Assembly (NCBI GenBank): GCA_000149265.1
Contig: CH003028.1
Coordinates: forward strand, 2,032,629-2,096,628
DNA length: 64,000 bases
Reading direction: 5' to 3'
From: Ciona savignyi
Lineage: Eukaryota; Chordata; Ascidiacea; Phlebobranchia; Cionidae
Each line of letters begins with the position of its first letter. Position 1 is the first letter of the stretch. Positions 12,001 through 20,839 of the stretch are shown here, piece by piece. A model generated the notes under the pieces. That model had not been told where the DNA came from, did not search any database, and saw only the letters and a program-made list of their open reading frames with translations. The position numbers and the translations under genes are program-made.

Positions 12001-14883
12001 TACACAGATATACCCTCCTATATATTACATAACATGGGTATATCGGTCAACTAGGACTCTAGTGACAAATCCAACCATTAGAAAAGTGGAAGCTATGCGC
12101 TTACCATCACGTTAGCAGGACCTGCTGTCTACCACTTCATTGGTACTTTCATTGTACAACATGCTATGAAATAATGATGGTTATATATAATTTATATTTA
12201 AATGATTATGGGATACTTATGTTTCAAAAGCCCTGTGAATAAAGAAACGGAGGTAGTGTAATCGTAGAGACAACTGTCAGGTGTCCACAGGAGAGTTTTC
12301 GAAGCTATTTTAGCATGTTTTGTTTTACTAGATATTTTTCACTGTCTATCAAAGCCAACCACTTGCTTAATCCAAAGTCTAGGTTAAGGTAGTCACTACC
12401 CTAACCGATTAGATTAATGGGTAAATCTTAAGTACAACTTGTATATGACTGAGACATTGGTAATGTTTAGTAAAACCGATAAACCGGTGGGATTAGGCGG
12501 TGAACGCTAAGTATCTTGACTACAAAGACAACCAATTAAGCAAGAGGCTAGTTTCGATCCATCAACCTTTTAACTGACAGCTGACAAACAGACTGAGCTA
12601 TGTAGCCGTTTAAAAAAACACAGATTATCATCAGAATACAAAACTACAGCTTCCTATTTAAGAAACGATGTTAAGAAATTGTATAAAACTTAATTCTGTC
12701 GTATTTTTGTTAATTTAGCGAAAAAGGATCCACAACTTACCAGTTTACTTTATGGAGGGCTTTGGCTGTCGACACAAACTCAAAATCGGATGTGTAAAGC
12801 TGAATAATGAAATCATGGTAATAGAAATTAGAAACAAAAGGATACATATTAAATTTTAAATCAACATTCGATGGAAAATGCCCAAAAACAATAAAAATAT
12901 TCAATGCATTGTAACAGCAGCTGCAACTTTTTTATCTGTATTAGCAACTTTTTTTAATTACAGTTTAAGAATTTAAGTCACATTTAAACTTGAGTCTAAG
13001 AGATTTATACCATATTTAAATTAAACCTCTATCAACCAGTAATGTAATATCTTCGGCAACTCAAATTTTGGCAATCGTCAAATCACCTCATGAATACGTA
13101 AGTGTTTTGCACAAGGGTTATCTTCAGATTACCCCCTCAACCCACTGTCAGGCTACCAAAGGTATTGCGGTGTGTTCTATATAAATGAGACGTTCCTTCA
13201 GTTTAAGTCATACAGAGCTATTCATTCACTAAATTCAGGCAATGTCCACACAGTGTCTTGCCCTACATAACCGACTAGCATACAGTTTCCATCTTACAGC
13301 TCTTAGGCTGAAGAGTGTGGTACTAACCCACCAAGGCCAGATAATTCTTGGTGGATTAAGCCAAACTTCCTACCCAGCTTAATATTAACCATTTTTTCCA
13401 CACACAATCAACACCAACCTTGATCTCATCCTTATTAGTGAGCACAGCATATTGGTTGGAATGTAGGCACAGAACAATACGTTTTATAACATCCCCTGTG
13501 TCGATGATGTCCTTCCTTCTACCATCTTGATGGAACACACGCAAATACTGGTTGTCCACGGTTACAAATTCCTGCAAGGGTTAAACATTTTGTGCAAACT
13601 GTGAACATTGCAATCAAAATAAATTTAAGACGGGGATAGAATATTATGCTTAAATTCCGACAATGAAAAAAAGTGTTTACCCGGGCCACCGTTAGACTTG
13701 TCATTAAGACCTTTTTATTGTAGAGTTCGATAAAAATATTGGTTACGCTAACCAATTGGCTACACAACCTTTTTCATGCAAAACTTGCATACGTAAAATT
13801 TACAAGGTGAGGCTCACAAACCAAATTAGCTCTTGTCCTGCATTCCGACCGGTTAGTCTGGTGGTTCAGCCAAAAGGTTGCAGGTGCGAAACTGGTCGCT
13901 AGCTAGTCGTCTGTGTCCTTGGCCAAGGCACTTAACGAACAATGCCTGAACCAAGTGGAATAATGGGTTCTACTAAATTGAAGGAACGTCTGCAGTGTGC
14001 TATATACGAATCGTGCAGTATCTCCGGTAACCTGGCGGTGAGCGCGACATGATTTGACGATTGCCCGTGTGTTAACCCCCTAGGTTTTCCCATTCACGGG
14101 GATAAACATGGATGTCCTATCCTATTCATTACAAAGAACTAGAAATAATTATTTTTCAAATTTTCTTAAAAAATGCAACTTATATAACAGCTTATCAGCC
14201 AACACATGCGAACCAAACCTGACTGTTCAGATTAAACGCGACATCTGTGATCACTTCATCATGCCCGATACTCCTAACACGATGTACCCCATGGCTCACA
14301 GTAGATGGGTTAATATCGGCTCTCTTCACCAGGTCTGTTGTTAGTTTCACTGAGTTTCTGTTGATGTTATAAATTCATTTAATTATAAATTTAAATTTAA
14401 TTTAAAGGTATTTTGTGGTTTCAAAATTTCTATATCATATTTACTTAGTTATATGACTAAAACAGGTCTAAAGTACTTTATTCATTATTGATAGATTTTT
14501 CAATCATACTATGGTGAATTGAAATTTCGTAGTATAGTTTTATTATCAGATAAATGCAGTCATTGGAAGAATCAGTTGTTTTCTTGTAAAATGGAAACAG
14601 AAATATGTTTTATAAGTTTTAACTGCACATGGGTAAACAGGGATATTCTTTAACTATCTATAAAAGCATATATTAAGCTTAATAAAATAGCATAGATATA
14701 AGAAAAACTCTTTACGTGTAGTTATAAATGTAAGTTAAGTTATAGAAATATTTGATCCTATGCAAACCTTAGTAATGACCATAACTGCTTTCCTCTTTCG
14801 TTGACGTTTTGTTGCCACGGTGGAACGGGACTGGGTGTTTCAAACTCAGACGAAATCAAAGGCGGTTCAAGAACATCAGCCAT
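1..14883 (-). CDS. WD40-repeat protein, WDR97/WDR87-like (multi-exon, 3' end beyond window)
   Basis: Likely a WD40 scaffold protein; I infer the WDR97/WDR87 group from a remembered resemblance, and the cellular role is unknown. Exons in transcript order: 14768-14883 (ATG 14883, reads MADVLEPPLISSEF), 14219-about 14321, 13419-13571, 12741-about 12799, 11609 (or 11601)-11753, 11502-11572, 10729-10796, 8906-9047, 8406-8482, 7171-7210, 6558-6873, 5919-6002, 5275-5523, 4908-5090, 3003-3141, 2294-2551, 1559-1793, 1338-1389, 635-738, 1-58. Phases agree at nearly every junction from 11572 leftwards. WD signatures include GSRDGSIKLWDENFG, DCTIRVWSLETC, SEDGTVRLISPLNG, GQDNIVKVWRMF and SRDGTIKIWNNNNG. 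The exon at 2294-2551 (RGDILIGLGKNVHRVE) seems to close the propellers, and 1559-1793 is charged and helical. About 890 residues lie in the window. Weak points: the exon 1/2 junction, and a possible tiny exon near 12104-12130 that phase requires between 12741 and 11753. Confidence 0.8.
970..1262 (+). mobile_element. tRNA-derived SINE, family A, near full length
   Basis: The head is tRNA-like (CGGTTAGTCTGGCGGTTTAGTG box A, then a degraded box B). The constant body follows: TTGGGCAAGGCA, TACAACATACT, GGTAACCCGACGGTGGGCG, and the tail motif TTTTCCCATTCATGGGGATA. It lies in an intron of the minus-strand WD gene, antisense to it. Confidence 0.85.
1862..2030 (-). mobile_element. SINE family A, partial copy
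   Basis: The reverse complement of the family A body is present (CCCACCGTCGGGTTACCGGAGC, GTTCAGGCAATGGCCG, CCAAGGACACAACC). The tRNA-like head and the 3' tail are missing or degraded. Intronic in the WD-repeat gene. Confidence 0.75.
3151..4320. repeat. Degenerate minisatellite, ~20-bp unit, with higher-order repeats
   Basis: About 1.17 kb of tandem units close to GGTTTAATGGTCAGTTAGTT, with 20- and 21-bp variants. A block starting at 3401 (TGGTTTAGTATTCAATTAAA) recurs at 3634, a 233-bp higher-order period. The block at 3181 (TTCGATAGTCAGTTAGATGG) recurs at 3891. The array lies in an intron of the WD-repeat gene and ends about 10 bp from the exon boundary at 3141, so the acceptor tract of that exon borders the repeat. 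There are no spacers and no protein-coding frame. Confidence 0.95.
4401..4690 (+). mobile_element. SINE family A, near full length
   Basis: Head GTCCGGCCCGTTAGCCTAGCGG, box B-like AGGTGCGAAACTGG, body TTGGCAAGGCACTTAACGGA, and the tail CCCATTCACTGGGATAAACA. It follows directly on the minisatellite in the same intron. Confidence 0.85.
4720..4860 (+). mobile_element. SINE family A fragment (diverged)
   Basis: It keeps TACACAACACACAGCAATAG and GGTTCAGTAACTGG-like pieces of the family A body, diverged from the adjacent fuller copy. It may be an older insertion. Confidence 0.45.
6058..6296 (+). mobile_element. SINE family A, internally shortened
   Basis: Head CGACCGTTTAGTCTGGCGG, box B-like AGGTAAGAAACTGG, body TTGGGCAAGGCACTTAACG, then CGGTAACCTGACGGTGGGCG and the tail GGGATAAACATGAATATCC. 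Part of the middle is missing compared with the copy at 9139. It is intronic in the WD-repeat gene. Confidence 0.8.
6885..6988. repeat. Short tandem array, ~20-bp unit (about 5 copies)
   Basis: Five imperfect copies of AGCTGTCAATCATATTCG-type units lie directly beside the 6558-6873 exon of the WD-repeat gene. The exon's acceptor is at 6874-6876, so the array fills the intron side next to it. Confidence 0.85.
7020..7120 (+). mobile_element. SINE family A fragment
   Basis: Only the central body survives (TATCATATACAAAACTCTGC, AGCTCTGGTAACACGAC). Head and tail are gone. Confidence 0.55.
7404..7700. repeat. Degenerate tandem array, ~28-30-bp unit
   Basis: About ten diverged units alternate GGGTTACTCACCCAATT-like and GGGTTAATCAGTAAATT-like versions. 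The array is intronic in the WD-repeat gene, between exons 7171-7210 and 8406-8482. Divergence between units is high, so it is probably old. Confidence 0.7.
8508..8700 (+). mobile_element. SINE family A fragment (diverged)
   Basis: It matches the family A body in two stretches (TATAACACTGCAATAGC, GGTAACCCGACGAAGGGCAC) and the tail (TTTTTCCATTCATGGGGATA). The head is absent. Confidence 0.6.
8835..8900 (-). mobile_element. tRNA-like SINE head remnant
   Basis: The minus strand reads GGCTTTTAGCTCATATGTAG (box A-like), and then GTGGTAGGATCAAAACAACC (box B-like). The stems do not close as in a working tRNA, so I read it as a SINE head. It lies in the intron just left of exon 8906-9047. Confidence 0.45.
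9139..9434 (+). mobile_element. SINE family A, near full length
   Basis: One of the best copies. Head CCGACCGGTTAGTCTGTTGG, box B AGGTTCGAAACTGG, body TTGGACAAGGCACTTAACGG, CAACACACTGCAATAGCTC, and the tail TTTTCCCACTCACGGGGGTA followed by CCTATC repeats. Intronic in the WD-repeat gene. Confidence 0.88.
9843..10699. mobile_element. Non-autonomous piggyBac-like element with TTAA target duplications
   Basis: Terminal inverted repeats CCCTTTAACTGCCG face each other at 9843 and 10699 and are flanked by TTAA at 9839-9842 and 10700-10703, the piggyBac hallmark. At 857 bp it is too short for a transposase of about 600 residues. Near 10176-10288 the plus strand reads YSVEEAALLLADSDSGSS and then a serine-rich stretch before a stop. 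This resembles the acidic N-terminal segment of piggyBac transposases, so it is probably a remnant of an internally deleted parent. It lies in a WD-gene intron. The assignment to piggyBac rests on TTAA and CCCTTT ends; the transposase reading is inference. Confidence 0.8.
11080..11348 (+). mobile_element. SINE family A, diverged copy
   Basis: The body is recognisable (GTGTTCTTGGGCAAG, TACAACACACTACCATAGC, TTCCTGTTCATGGGGATAAA). The head is poor and the spacing has changed, which suggests an old insertion. Confidence 0.6.
11935..12060 (+). mobile_element. SINE family A fragment (weak)
   Basis: Only ACACACTGCCGCAATAGC and the GGGCACAAGG piece resemble the family A body. Low-identity remnant. 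Confidence 0.35.
12370..12611 (-). mobile_element. tRNA(Lys)-like-headed SINE related to family A
   Basis: On the minus strand the head reads GGCTACATAGCTCAGTCTGT, then GTTAAAAGGTTGATGG and box B GGATCGAAACTAGCC. The ends GGCTA and TAGCC can pair, as in a tRNA(Lys)-type head. The body that follows (TTGGTTGTCTTTGTAGTCAA, ACTTAGCG) corresponds to the family A body. It is intronic in the WD-repeat gene. Confidence 0.6.
13045..13330 (-). mobile_element. SINE family A, diverged copy
   Basis: Reverse-complement body pieces are present: GGCAATCGTCAAATCACCTC, GGTATTGCGGTGTGTTCTAT, GACGTTCCTTCAGTTTAA, TTCAGGCAATGTCC and ACATAACCGACTAGC. It lies between exons 12741-12799 and 13419-13571 of the WD-repeat gene. 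Confidence 0.65.
13845..14126 (+). mobile_element. SINE family A, near full length
   Basis: Head TCCGACCGGTTAGTCTGGTG, box B-like AGGTGCGAAACTGG, body CTTGGCCAAGGCACTTAACG, CCGGTAACCTGGCGGTGAGC, and the tail TTTTCCCATTCACGGGGATA then ATCCTATCCTAT. It lies in the intron between exons 14219 and 13571. Confidence 0.85.
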
Positions 14884-15489
14884 TTTCACGTGTCCTATTT
14901 ACATGTCTTCAGTTTTACTTCACTTGTTACGCATAACAAGCTTCGAATTTGAATTAAAATACAAAATAAAAGCAATTTTCAGAAGGGGGTTACCCGATGC
15001 AAAAACCGTGTTGCCTAGTTACAAAGATAAAAATATTCGAATGCATAAGTTAAAGAGAATTTCTTCTTTTTGTATAGTTTTTTTTTTACTTGCCAGTGCT
15101 TTAAAATACTGTACTAAAAACGAGAGATACATAATAATAAGAGGATCCATATAGTCCGCAGTAAATCCCATGCAAAACAGTCTTATTTTTACGTTAAGAG
15201 TTAAGATTAGCCAATATATTATTCTAATTTTTTATCTTTTATAATTTATAACCACATGTGTTAACATTTTTTTAAGTCTTGTTATGATTGATTTTGGAAT
15301 ACCATAGATGCTATTGTAATAAATAAATTAAACGATTTGCTTGAATAATTTTGTCAACCGTGTGTACTCAAGCAAATCCAAATGAAAAAATAACAATGAA
15401 AACTACGAAGATAAACGCTGTGTAGCTTACAGTTGCAGTTTCCCGGTTTTCGGACTTTCCGGGCTTAGGAACGTTTAAAAAGGATTAAT
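14884..15489. promoter_or_regulatory. Head-to-head intergenic region (WD gene / GAL3ST)
   Basis: About 0.6 kb separates the two start codons, so both promoters must lie here or very near. It is AT-rich with no TATA box I would trust. An ACGTG motif sits just above the WD-gene ATG. Shared regulation is inferred from the geometry only. Confidence 0.45.
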
Positions 15490-17124
15490 ATGGCGATTGT
15501 GAAAATCTTTCGACAACGGATTTTTATATTTTCGATATTTTTCGTTGGAATTTACTTCGGGTATTACTGGAGGTTCACATTGACTACCGATACTAAGAAT
15601 TTGCTCGCGGAACAAAGGTAACTTCAATTTGTATTATGTCCAGTCGGGGAAAACTAAGTAGAGGAAAAGAGGGCATTAGAATTAGTTTTAAACATGGAGT
15701 TGGAGTTAGGGTTATTTTTGGGCCTGGGGCCCTATTGGAAAGTTCGTTTTCTGTGCGCCGGATTTTTGCGCCAACATTTTTTAACCTAAATTTTGCCCCA
15801 CACCAGTAATACTAATTTGCGCCACCACAAACAAAGTTGCATAATTTTTAATTAAAACTTCGAAATATAAAGCTTAAAGTGTCAAAAATACTGACATAAA
15901 TGAAAGGAAGTGTAATCACGCCACGCCAGCATGATTTTTGGAGTTTTCTGCGCCAATTACCGAAAAAGTAGCCTGTGCGCCACGCCAGATATATCCGGCG
16001 CATCATACGAACTTTCCAGTAGGGGCCTGGGGTTGGTGTTTAGGGCAGGGTTTGAATTAGCTTCCATGATTTTAGTGAGCAGTTTCGCTAAAAAAACTTT
16101 GCATCTTTCCGTTCTTTTAGTGTTGCCCTGTCCAGTCTATGATTAGTGCAACATACCAACATTAAAGCGCAGGGACTTGAATGCCGGGGCGTTATATATT
16201 CATTATTGTTTAAATTTGATTTTAATAAACCACCATAGAATGGTGCCTAAAAAGTTAAAAATCAAACATATGGTACTCATGGTTATTAACGGGTGTAAAA
16301 AATGCAGGCTGTTGGGAAGAAAAACAAAGCCAATATGACAGTATCTCATGGGAATCATGCCTACTGTCGAATTATTGGAGTCATTTCAGTAATGTCAAAT
16401 TTGTACATTCGTTTTCGAATCTGCCACCTTTCGTTTAAAGGCCCAAACTACCGGTACTGTAAATACACTAATTGGCTTGAGTGAAAGAACATCTATTAAA
16501 TGAATAAACGTCATGTAATCAATGAAAGAACTTTTTTAAGATACACGAATGTTGGAACCAGCGTGAAACATTGTCGACCCAAGACCAACATATTTTTCAT
16601 GAAAACCCACAAAACTGCTGGAACCACTGTACAAAACGTGTTGCTGCGCTATGCAAACACACACGAACTGGTCGTCGGACTACCAGCTACTGCTGATCCA
16701 AGATTTAACTACATCAGCGGGGAATTTTTTAACCGAACATTTGTCCGAAAGTCAGAGAAGCCTATCAACATGCTATGCCACCATATGCGATTTCATGCCA
16801 AGGAAGTAAAGGCTATCCTCCCGGATGACACATTTTATGTGACAATTATAAGAGAGGCAGGTTCCTTGTTTGAATCAATGTTCGATTATTTTCACTACAA
16901 CTGCAAAGCATTCGCAAGGACTCCCCTCAAATCTTGGGCTATTGATGAATTTCTAAGCCAGCCAAATAGGTAAGAGCAATTCACAATGGTTTTTGAGCAT
17001 AATTTGATTAGGTCATTTTGTATTGTTAAATAAAACATTGATATAGGAGAATAATATAAATTATTATTTAATAAATTTACTATTTTTATAAAACTCAAAA
17101 TTTTCAATTTGAAAATTTGAAAAC

Positions 17125-17164
<40 letters not shown>

Positions 17165-18127
17165 TCCGCTAGGTCAGCTAAGCCCACTAGGTCCACTAGG
17201 TCCGCTGGAGTTAGTTTTAAACATGGGGTTATAGTTAGGGTTAGTTCTGGGGTTGAGATTAGTGTTTAAGGCAGGGCACTGGACCTATCGCTGGACATAG
17301 CGGACCTAGCGGACCTTTACAAAATAAACTGACCCGGAAGACAGCTATCTTTAGTGTTAATGAATGTAATATTTGTACTATGTATTTTTGGAATGGCTTC
17401 ATTAAAATTTGTTGAAACACAACATGCAAGTTTAGAAGGGAGTGATTAACAGTGTATTTTGTCTTCATATCTAAACCTCAAAGTCTGTCATAAAAACTTT
17501 GGTTTCAGATTTTTCAAGGGGTCTCGGGACGGAACATTTTGGTGGTTTGCGAAAAATGCCATGTTTTACGACCTTGGTTACGATAATTTGAATACAAGCG
17601 ACGGCTATATCAACACGTCCATCACCAACATGGACCAAACCTTTGATTTTGTGATGCTGGCTGAGTATTTTGATATTTCCATGGTGCTGTTGATGGACTT
17701 ACTATGCTGGGATATCCAGGATGTCGTGTTCCTCATAAACAATGCAAGATCCACTCCCAGAGATGCTATCTTGGAAGAGCGACGGAAAAAGATCGAAAAC
17801 TGGAATCGGTCCGACGCCTTGATGTACCACTACTTCAATGCATCTTTTTGGAAGCGCGTTGAAAATTATGGTTTCAAAAAAATGAACGAAAACGTTGCGA
17901 AGTTGAGGGAAGCCAATCGCCGCGTGGAAGACCAATGTATTGATGGCAGCGCGGTGGGGAATTCCCTAATTCGAGACCCAGCGAATAAGATTTACAACCC
18001 CAGGGGGGTGAAAATGAAAGGATACAACTTGAAGCCTGAATCCGAAGATTTAAAAATTTGTCAAGACATTACGAGATCTGAAATTAAGTGGTTTCACTAT
18101 TTGCTACGAAAACAGTATTTGACTTAA
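15490..18127 (+). CDS. Gal3st: Galactose-3-O-sulfotransferase (GAL3ST family), Golgi type II membrane enzyme
   Basis: Members of this family (Pfam Gal-3-O-sulfotransferase) move sulfate from PAPS to the 3-OH of galactose on glycolipids or glycans in the Golgi. Three exons, 15490-15617, 16541-16969 and 17509-18127, join in phase to give 391 residues, close to the usual size (about 400-430). Residues 1-43 hold a short basic start and one membrane segment (IFIFSIFFVGIYFGYYW), typical of a type II protein. Family landmarks follow: the PAPS 5'-phosphosulfate loop FFMKTHKTAGTTVQN, IIREAGSLFESMFDYF, KNAMFYDLGYD and LAEYFDISMVLLMDLLCWD. The start is the only ATG that places the membrane segment N-terminally. 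A candidate polyadenylation signal ATTAAA lies at 18328-18333. Which acceptor it prefers (galactosylceramide or glycoprotein) cannot be read from sequence. Introns 1 and 2 both carry MITEs. Confidence 0.93.
15646..16129. mobile_element. hAT-like MITE (outer element), interrupted by a second MITE
   Basis: Ends GGGGAAAACTAA and TTAGTGTTGCCCT are imperfect inverted repeats. Both sides carry the 8-bp direct repeat GTCCAGTC (15638-15645 and 16130-16137), as hAT transposition gives. The core TTAGTTTTAAACATGG...TTAGGGTTA...GTGTTTAGGGCAGGG is shared with elements at 17162 and 41571. It starts 28 bp after the exon 1 donor of the sulfotransferase gene. Confidence 0.82.
15730..16024. mobile_element. hAT-like MITE (inner element), nested
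   Basis: Inverted termini CCCTATTGGAAAGTTCG and (reverse) CCCTACTGGAAAGTTCG, 16 of 17 matching, bound a 295-bp element. Target duplication GCCTGGGG stands at 15722-15729 and 16025-16032. It splits the outer element's core, so it arrived later. Subterminal repeats of GTGCGCC and GCGCCA are visible. No coding capacity. Confidence 0.88.
17129..17162. repeat. (AT)n microsatellite
   Basis: An uninterrupted TA run of about 17 units in intron 2 of the sulfotransferase gene, directly abutting the MITE at 17162. Confidence 0.95.
17162..17319. mobile_element. MITE with GGTCCGCTA-repeat termini and a shared core
   Basis: Termini are made of repeated AGGTCCGCTAGGTC units at the left and GCGGACCTAGCGGACCT at the right, forming an inverted repeat. 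Between them lies the same core as the hAT-like MITE at 15646 (TTAGTTTTAAACATGGGG, GGGTTAGTTCTGGGGTTGAG, GATTAGTGTTTAAGGCAGGG). No clear target duplication is seen; the left side is in (TA)n. Confidence 0.65.
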
Positions 18128-18466
18128 CTGCTTAGACACATTATGGTATCCTCTTAGCAGAATAATGGACCCTGTTGCAGTGTTAAGGCATCCGTACTAC
18201 AGAATACAAGTGTAAAATCGTGAGTTACACAGTTCGATTTATAAACATATGTCGTACTATCGATCAAACTGTTTACCTCCATTTGGAACTTACTGTGCGA
18301 ATATTGTTTAATATTTGTTATTTATTCATTAAATTTTATGGTTTTAACTTTTTCTAAGTGTCAAATTATCCAAAAATGTTTCTTTCAATTTTTTTGAAGT
18401 TTGTTTTTAAATCTGGATTTTTAAGTTAAATTTGACTTAAATTGAAAAAAAGTCTGTATTTTCTTC

Positions 18467-18884
18467 TTTTTAGTTTTTACATTGTTTAATCATAATTTAT
18501 TTGAAATAATTAAATTTTTATCATTGTGCAGCCTAATTAAAGCATATTGCACTGATCTTTCATTTGTGATTTTGTTGAATTATAATATCCAGGATCCATT
18601 TCCAGTAGCATAAATCATCTATCAATTACCGCATGTCTGAAGTAAAATTTACAACATTTTGAGAATCGTATTTTAGTAAGCATGTTATAATAGGATTGAA
18701 CATTAAATACGTGGCAGCTAAGTGCAATTAAATGCAATATTTATTTACTCACTGGTATTTTTTAATATAAAATATATACACAGTACTTTATAAAAAAAAA
18801 TATAAAAAAATTAAATAAATTTTTAAACGTTTTAGAATTAAAATGCATTATTCTAGAATACCATTTCCTACAATCAATTATAAC
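18467..18884. repeat. 418-bp direct repeat, copy 1
   Basis: From TTTTTAGTTTTTACATTG to CAATCAATTATAAC, it appears identical by eye to 19775-20192, including the poly-A runs. The offset is 1308 bp. It lies in the 3' flank of the sulfotransferase gene and directly borders the transposon-like element at 18884. AT-rich, non-coding. Confidence 0.92.
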
Positions 18885-19773
18885 CCTTTGACGACGACGG
18901 AACTTTTGCAGTTTTTGGCACTTTTGAGTAAGGTTGCTTTAACCTTGTTTGCTGCGAATACTGTTGGACTTAGGGAAAAACAATCTATTACAAAGTTGTC
19001 CAGTAGATAATTTTCTACAAATTGGTATTTTATTTTTTTTGATGACGTTGTAGTATTTGTAATGACGTCATAATTAGTAATTTTTACTCTAATTACTCGT
19101 TACTGGTAGCTTGTAGAAGATAGTAATGTATTACAAAAGTGTTCAAAATGAAATTTCCTACAAAGTTACGTCTTTTATTTTTTGATGACGTCAACTAAGC
19201 TTGATGACGTCACATAAAACTGACAAATATGGCATTTCATCACCACAATTACTGTTGGCCTCGATCATGCTGGCAGCCTAATCGGCTGTAATCTATTCCG
19301 AAGTTGCCATATTTCTTCCGAATATCAAATAATAATTGAAAAACAAAGTAAACAAAGGCGAAAAAATGAATAAATATCAATAGTAATTAGAAAAAAACCA
19401 TGTACACATATGTTTATATAATATCGTTGAAAAATCGAAAATGACTGGAAAACTCGAAAACAAAGACGGCTACTGCTAGTTTTATTCTCACAGCGACTGG
19501 TGTAACAATTTTAAGTCCCCAGAAGTCAAAAAAGCGATATTTTACCTAAAAGTTAACCTAGATACAAAAATTTTGAAGAAAAATGTTTGGAGCAATATTA
19601 CTCAAAATTTTTAAATTGAAGGATTATGTTTTTATGCGTTATTTTGAAAGAGCTATTCAAATGCTTTCCAAAAATATCAAAACTAGGAAAATCCCCCAAG
19701 AAACGACTGAATTGTGCATTTTTTTTCGGGGACAAATCTGGGTTACAAATATGTAACCGTCGTCGTCTAAGGG
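18884..19773. mobile_element. piggyBac-like non-autonomous element between 418-bp direct repeats
   Basis: Inverted termini CCCTTTGACGACGACGG and, reversed, CCCTTAGACGACGACGG, differ at one place. Length is 890 bp. Size, CCCTTT ends and internal TGACGTCA motifs (near 19057, 19183 and 19203) resemble the element at 9843. Unlike that one, the flanks are not TTAA: ATAA on the left, TTTT on the right. No transposase reading was found. Confidence 0.72.
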
Positions 19774-19774
19774 T

Positions 19775-20192
19775 TTTTTAGTTTTTACATTGTTTAATCA
19801 TAATTTATTTGAAATAATTAAATTTTTATCATTGTGCAGCCTAATTAAAGCATATTGCACTGATCTTTCATTTGTGATTTTGTTGAATTATAATATCCAG
19901 GATCCATTTCCAGTAGCATAAATCATCTATCAATTACCGCATGTCTGAAGTAAAATTTACAACATTTTGAGAATCGTATTTTAGTAAGCATGTTATAATA
20001 GGATTGAACATTAAATACGTGGCAGCTAAGTGCAATTAAATGCAATATTTATTTACTCACTGGTATTTTTTAATATAAAATATATACACAGTACTTTATA
20101 AAAAAAAATATAAAAAAATTAAATAAATTTTTAAACGTTTTAGAATTAAAATGCATTATTCTAGAATACCATTTCCTACAATCAATTATAAC
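19775..20192. repeat. 418-bp direct repeat, copy 2
   Basis: The second copy of 18467-18884. After it, the sequence continues uniquely with TTTCATTCACTTTTCATATG. Confidence 0.92.
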
Positions 20193-20560
20193 TTTCATTC
20201 ACTTTTCATATGTTTAAGCGTTGCTTTGTTATCTTGTCGTACTAAATTCCAAAGTGTTTTAAACGTAATATCCAACACATTGCCTCATCCCATACGCAAT
20301 CTGTACTCGTTTTATATTCTCTTGCACTCAGCTGCACCTCATAAGCAATTTTAATAAACAATTTTGTCATTCTGTTTTTTTTATTTCGAATTTTCGCCGC
20401 CGAACAGCCAGATTTGTCGCTTGACGCGTCAGGTTTGTCGTTAGACGCGACCGTTTGTCGTTATTCCATAAAAGCGTACAATAAAAATTATTCAAAAAAT
20501 ATATAAGCTTTTTTTATAACCCGTTTTATCCCGTGAGTTGGAAAACGCAATGATGGTTAC
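20193..20560. other. Intergenic, short GC-rich tandem motif
   Basis: Mostly AT-rich. Around 20410-20465 three TTTGTCG-led units of about 20 bp occur (TTTGTCGCTTGACGCGTCAGG and variants). An AATAAA-like TAATAAAC is near 20350. Nothing coding is supported. Confidence 0.4.
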
Positions 20561-20563
20561 CAT

Positions 20564-20820
20564 ACGGCAATCGTAGGATAGGATAGGATATCCATGTTTA
20601 GCCCCGTGAATGGGAAAACCAAGGGAGTTAACACACGGGCAATCGTCAGATCACCTCGCGCCCATCGTCGGGTTACCTGGGCTATTGTAGTGTATGATTC
20701 ACACGTTGCTTTAATTTAGTAGAACCCTTTAATCCGCTGTGTTCAGGCAATGTCCGTTATGTGCCTTGACAAAGGACACTCCAGACTAGCTAGCGACCAG
20801 TTATGATCGAACGCAGATGA
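20564..20820 (-). mobile_element. SINE family A, near full length, minus strand
   Basis: It begins with the inverted tail (GGATAGGATAGGATATCC, CCCGTGAATGGGAAAACC), then the body GCGCCCATCGTCGGGTTACC and GACAAAGGACACTCCAGAC. The head end near 20820 is degraded. Confidence 0.82.
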
Positions 20821-20839
20821 GCTTGCTTTTATCGTTAAG

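Noticed and set aside
12480-12611. Functional tRNA(Lys) gene
   Set aside because: The D and T arms are recognisable, but the anticodon stem and spacing are poor and a SINE body follows directly.
18467-20192. Direct repeats around an interior as a small LTR-type element
   Set aside because: The repeats do not start TG and end CA, no primer-binding or polypurine site is seen, and the interior has DNA-transposon inverted ends. A duplication around a DNA element fits better.
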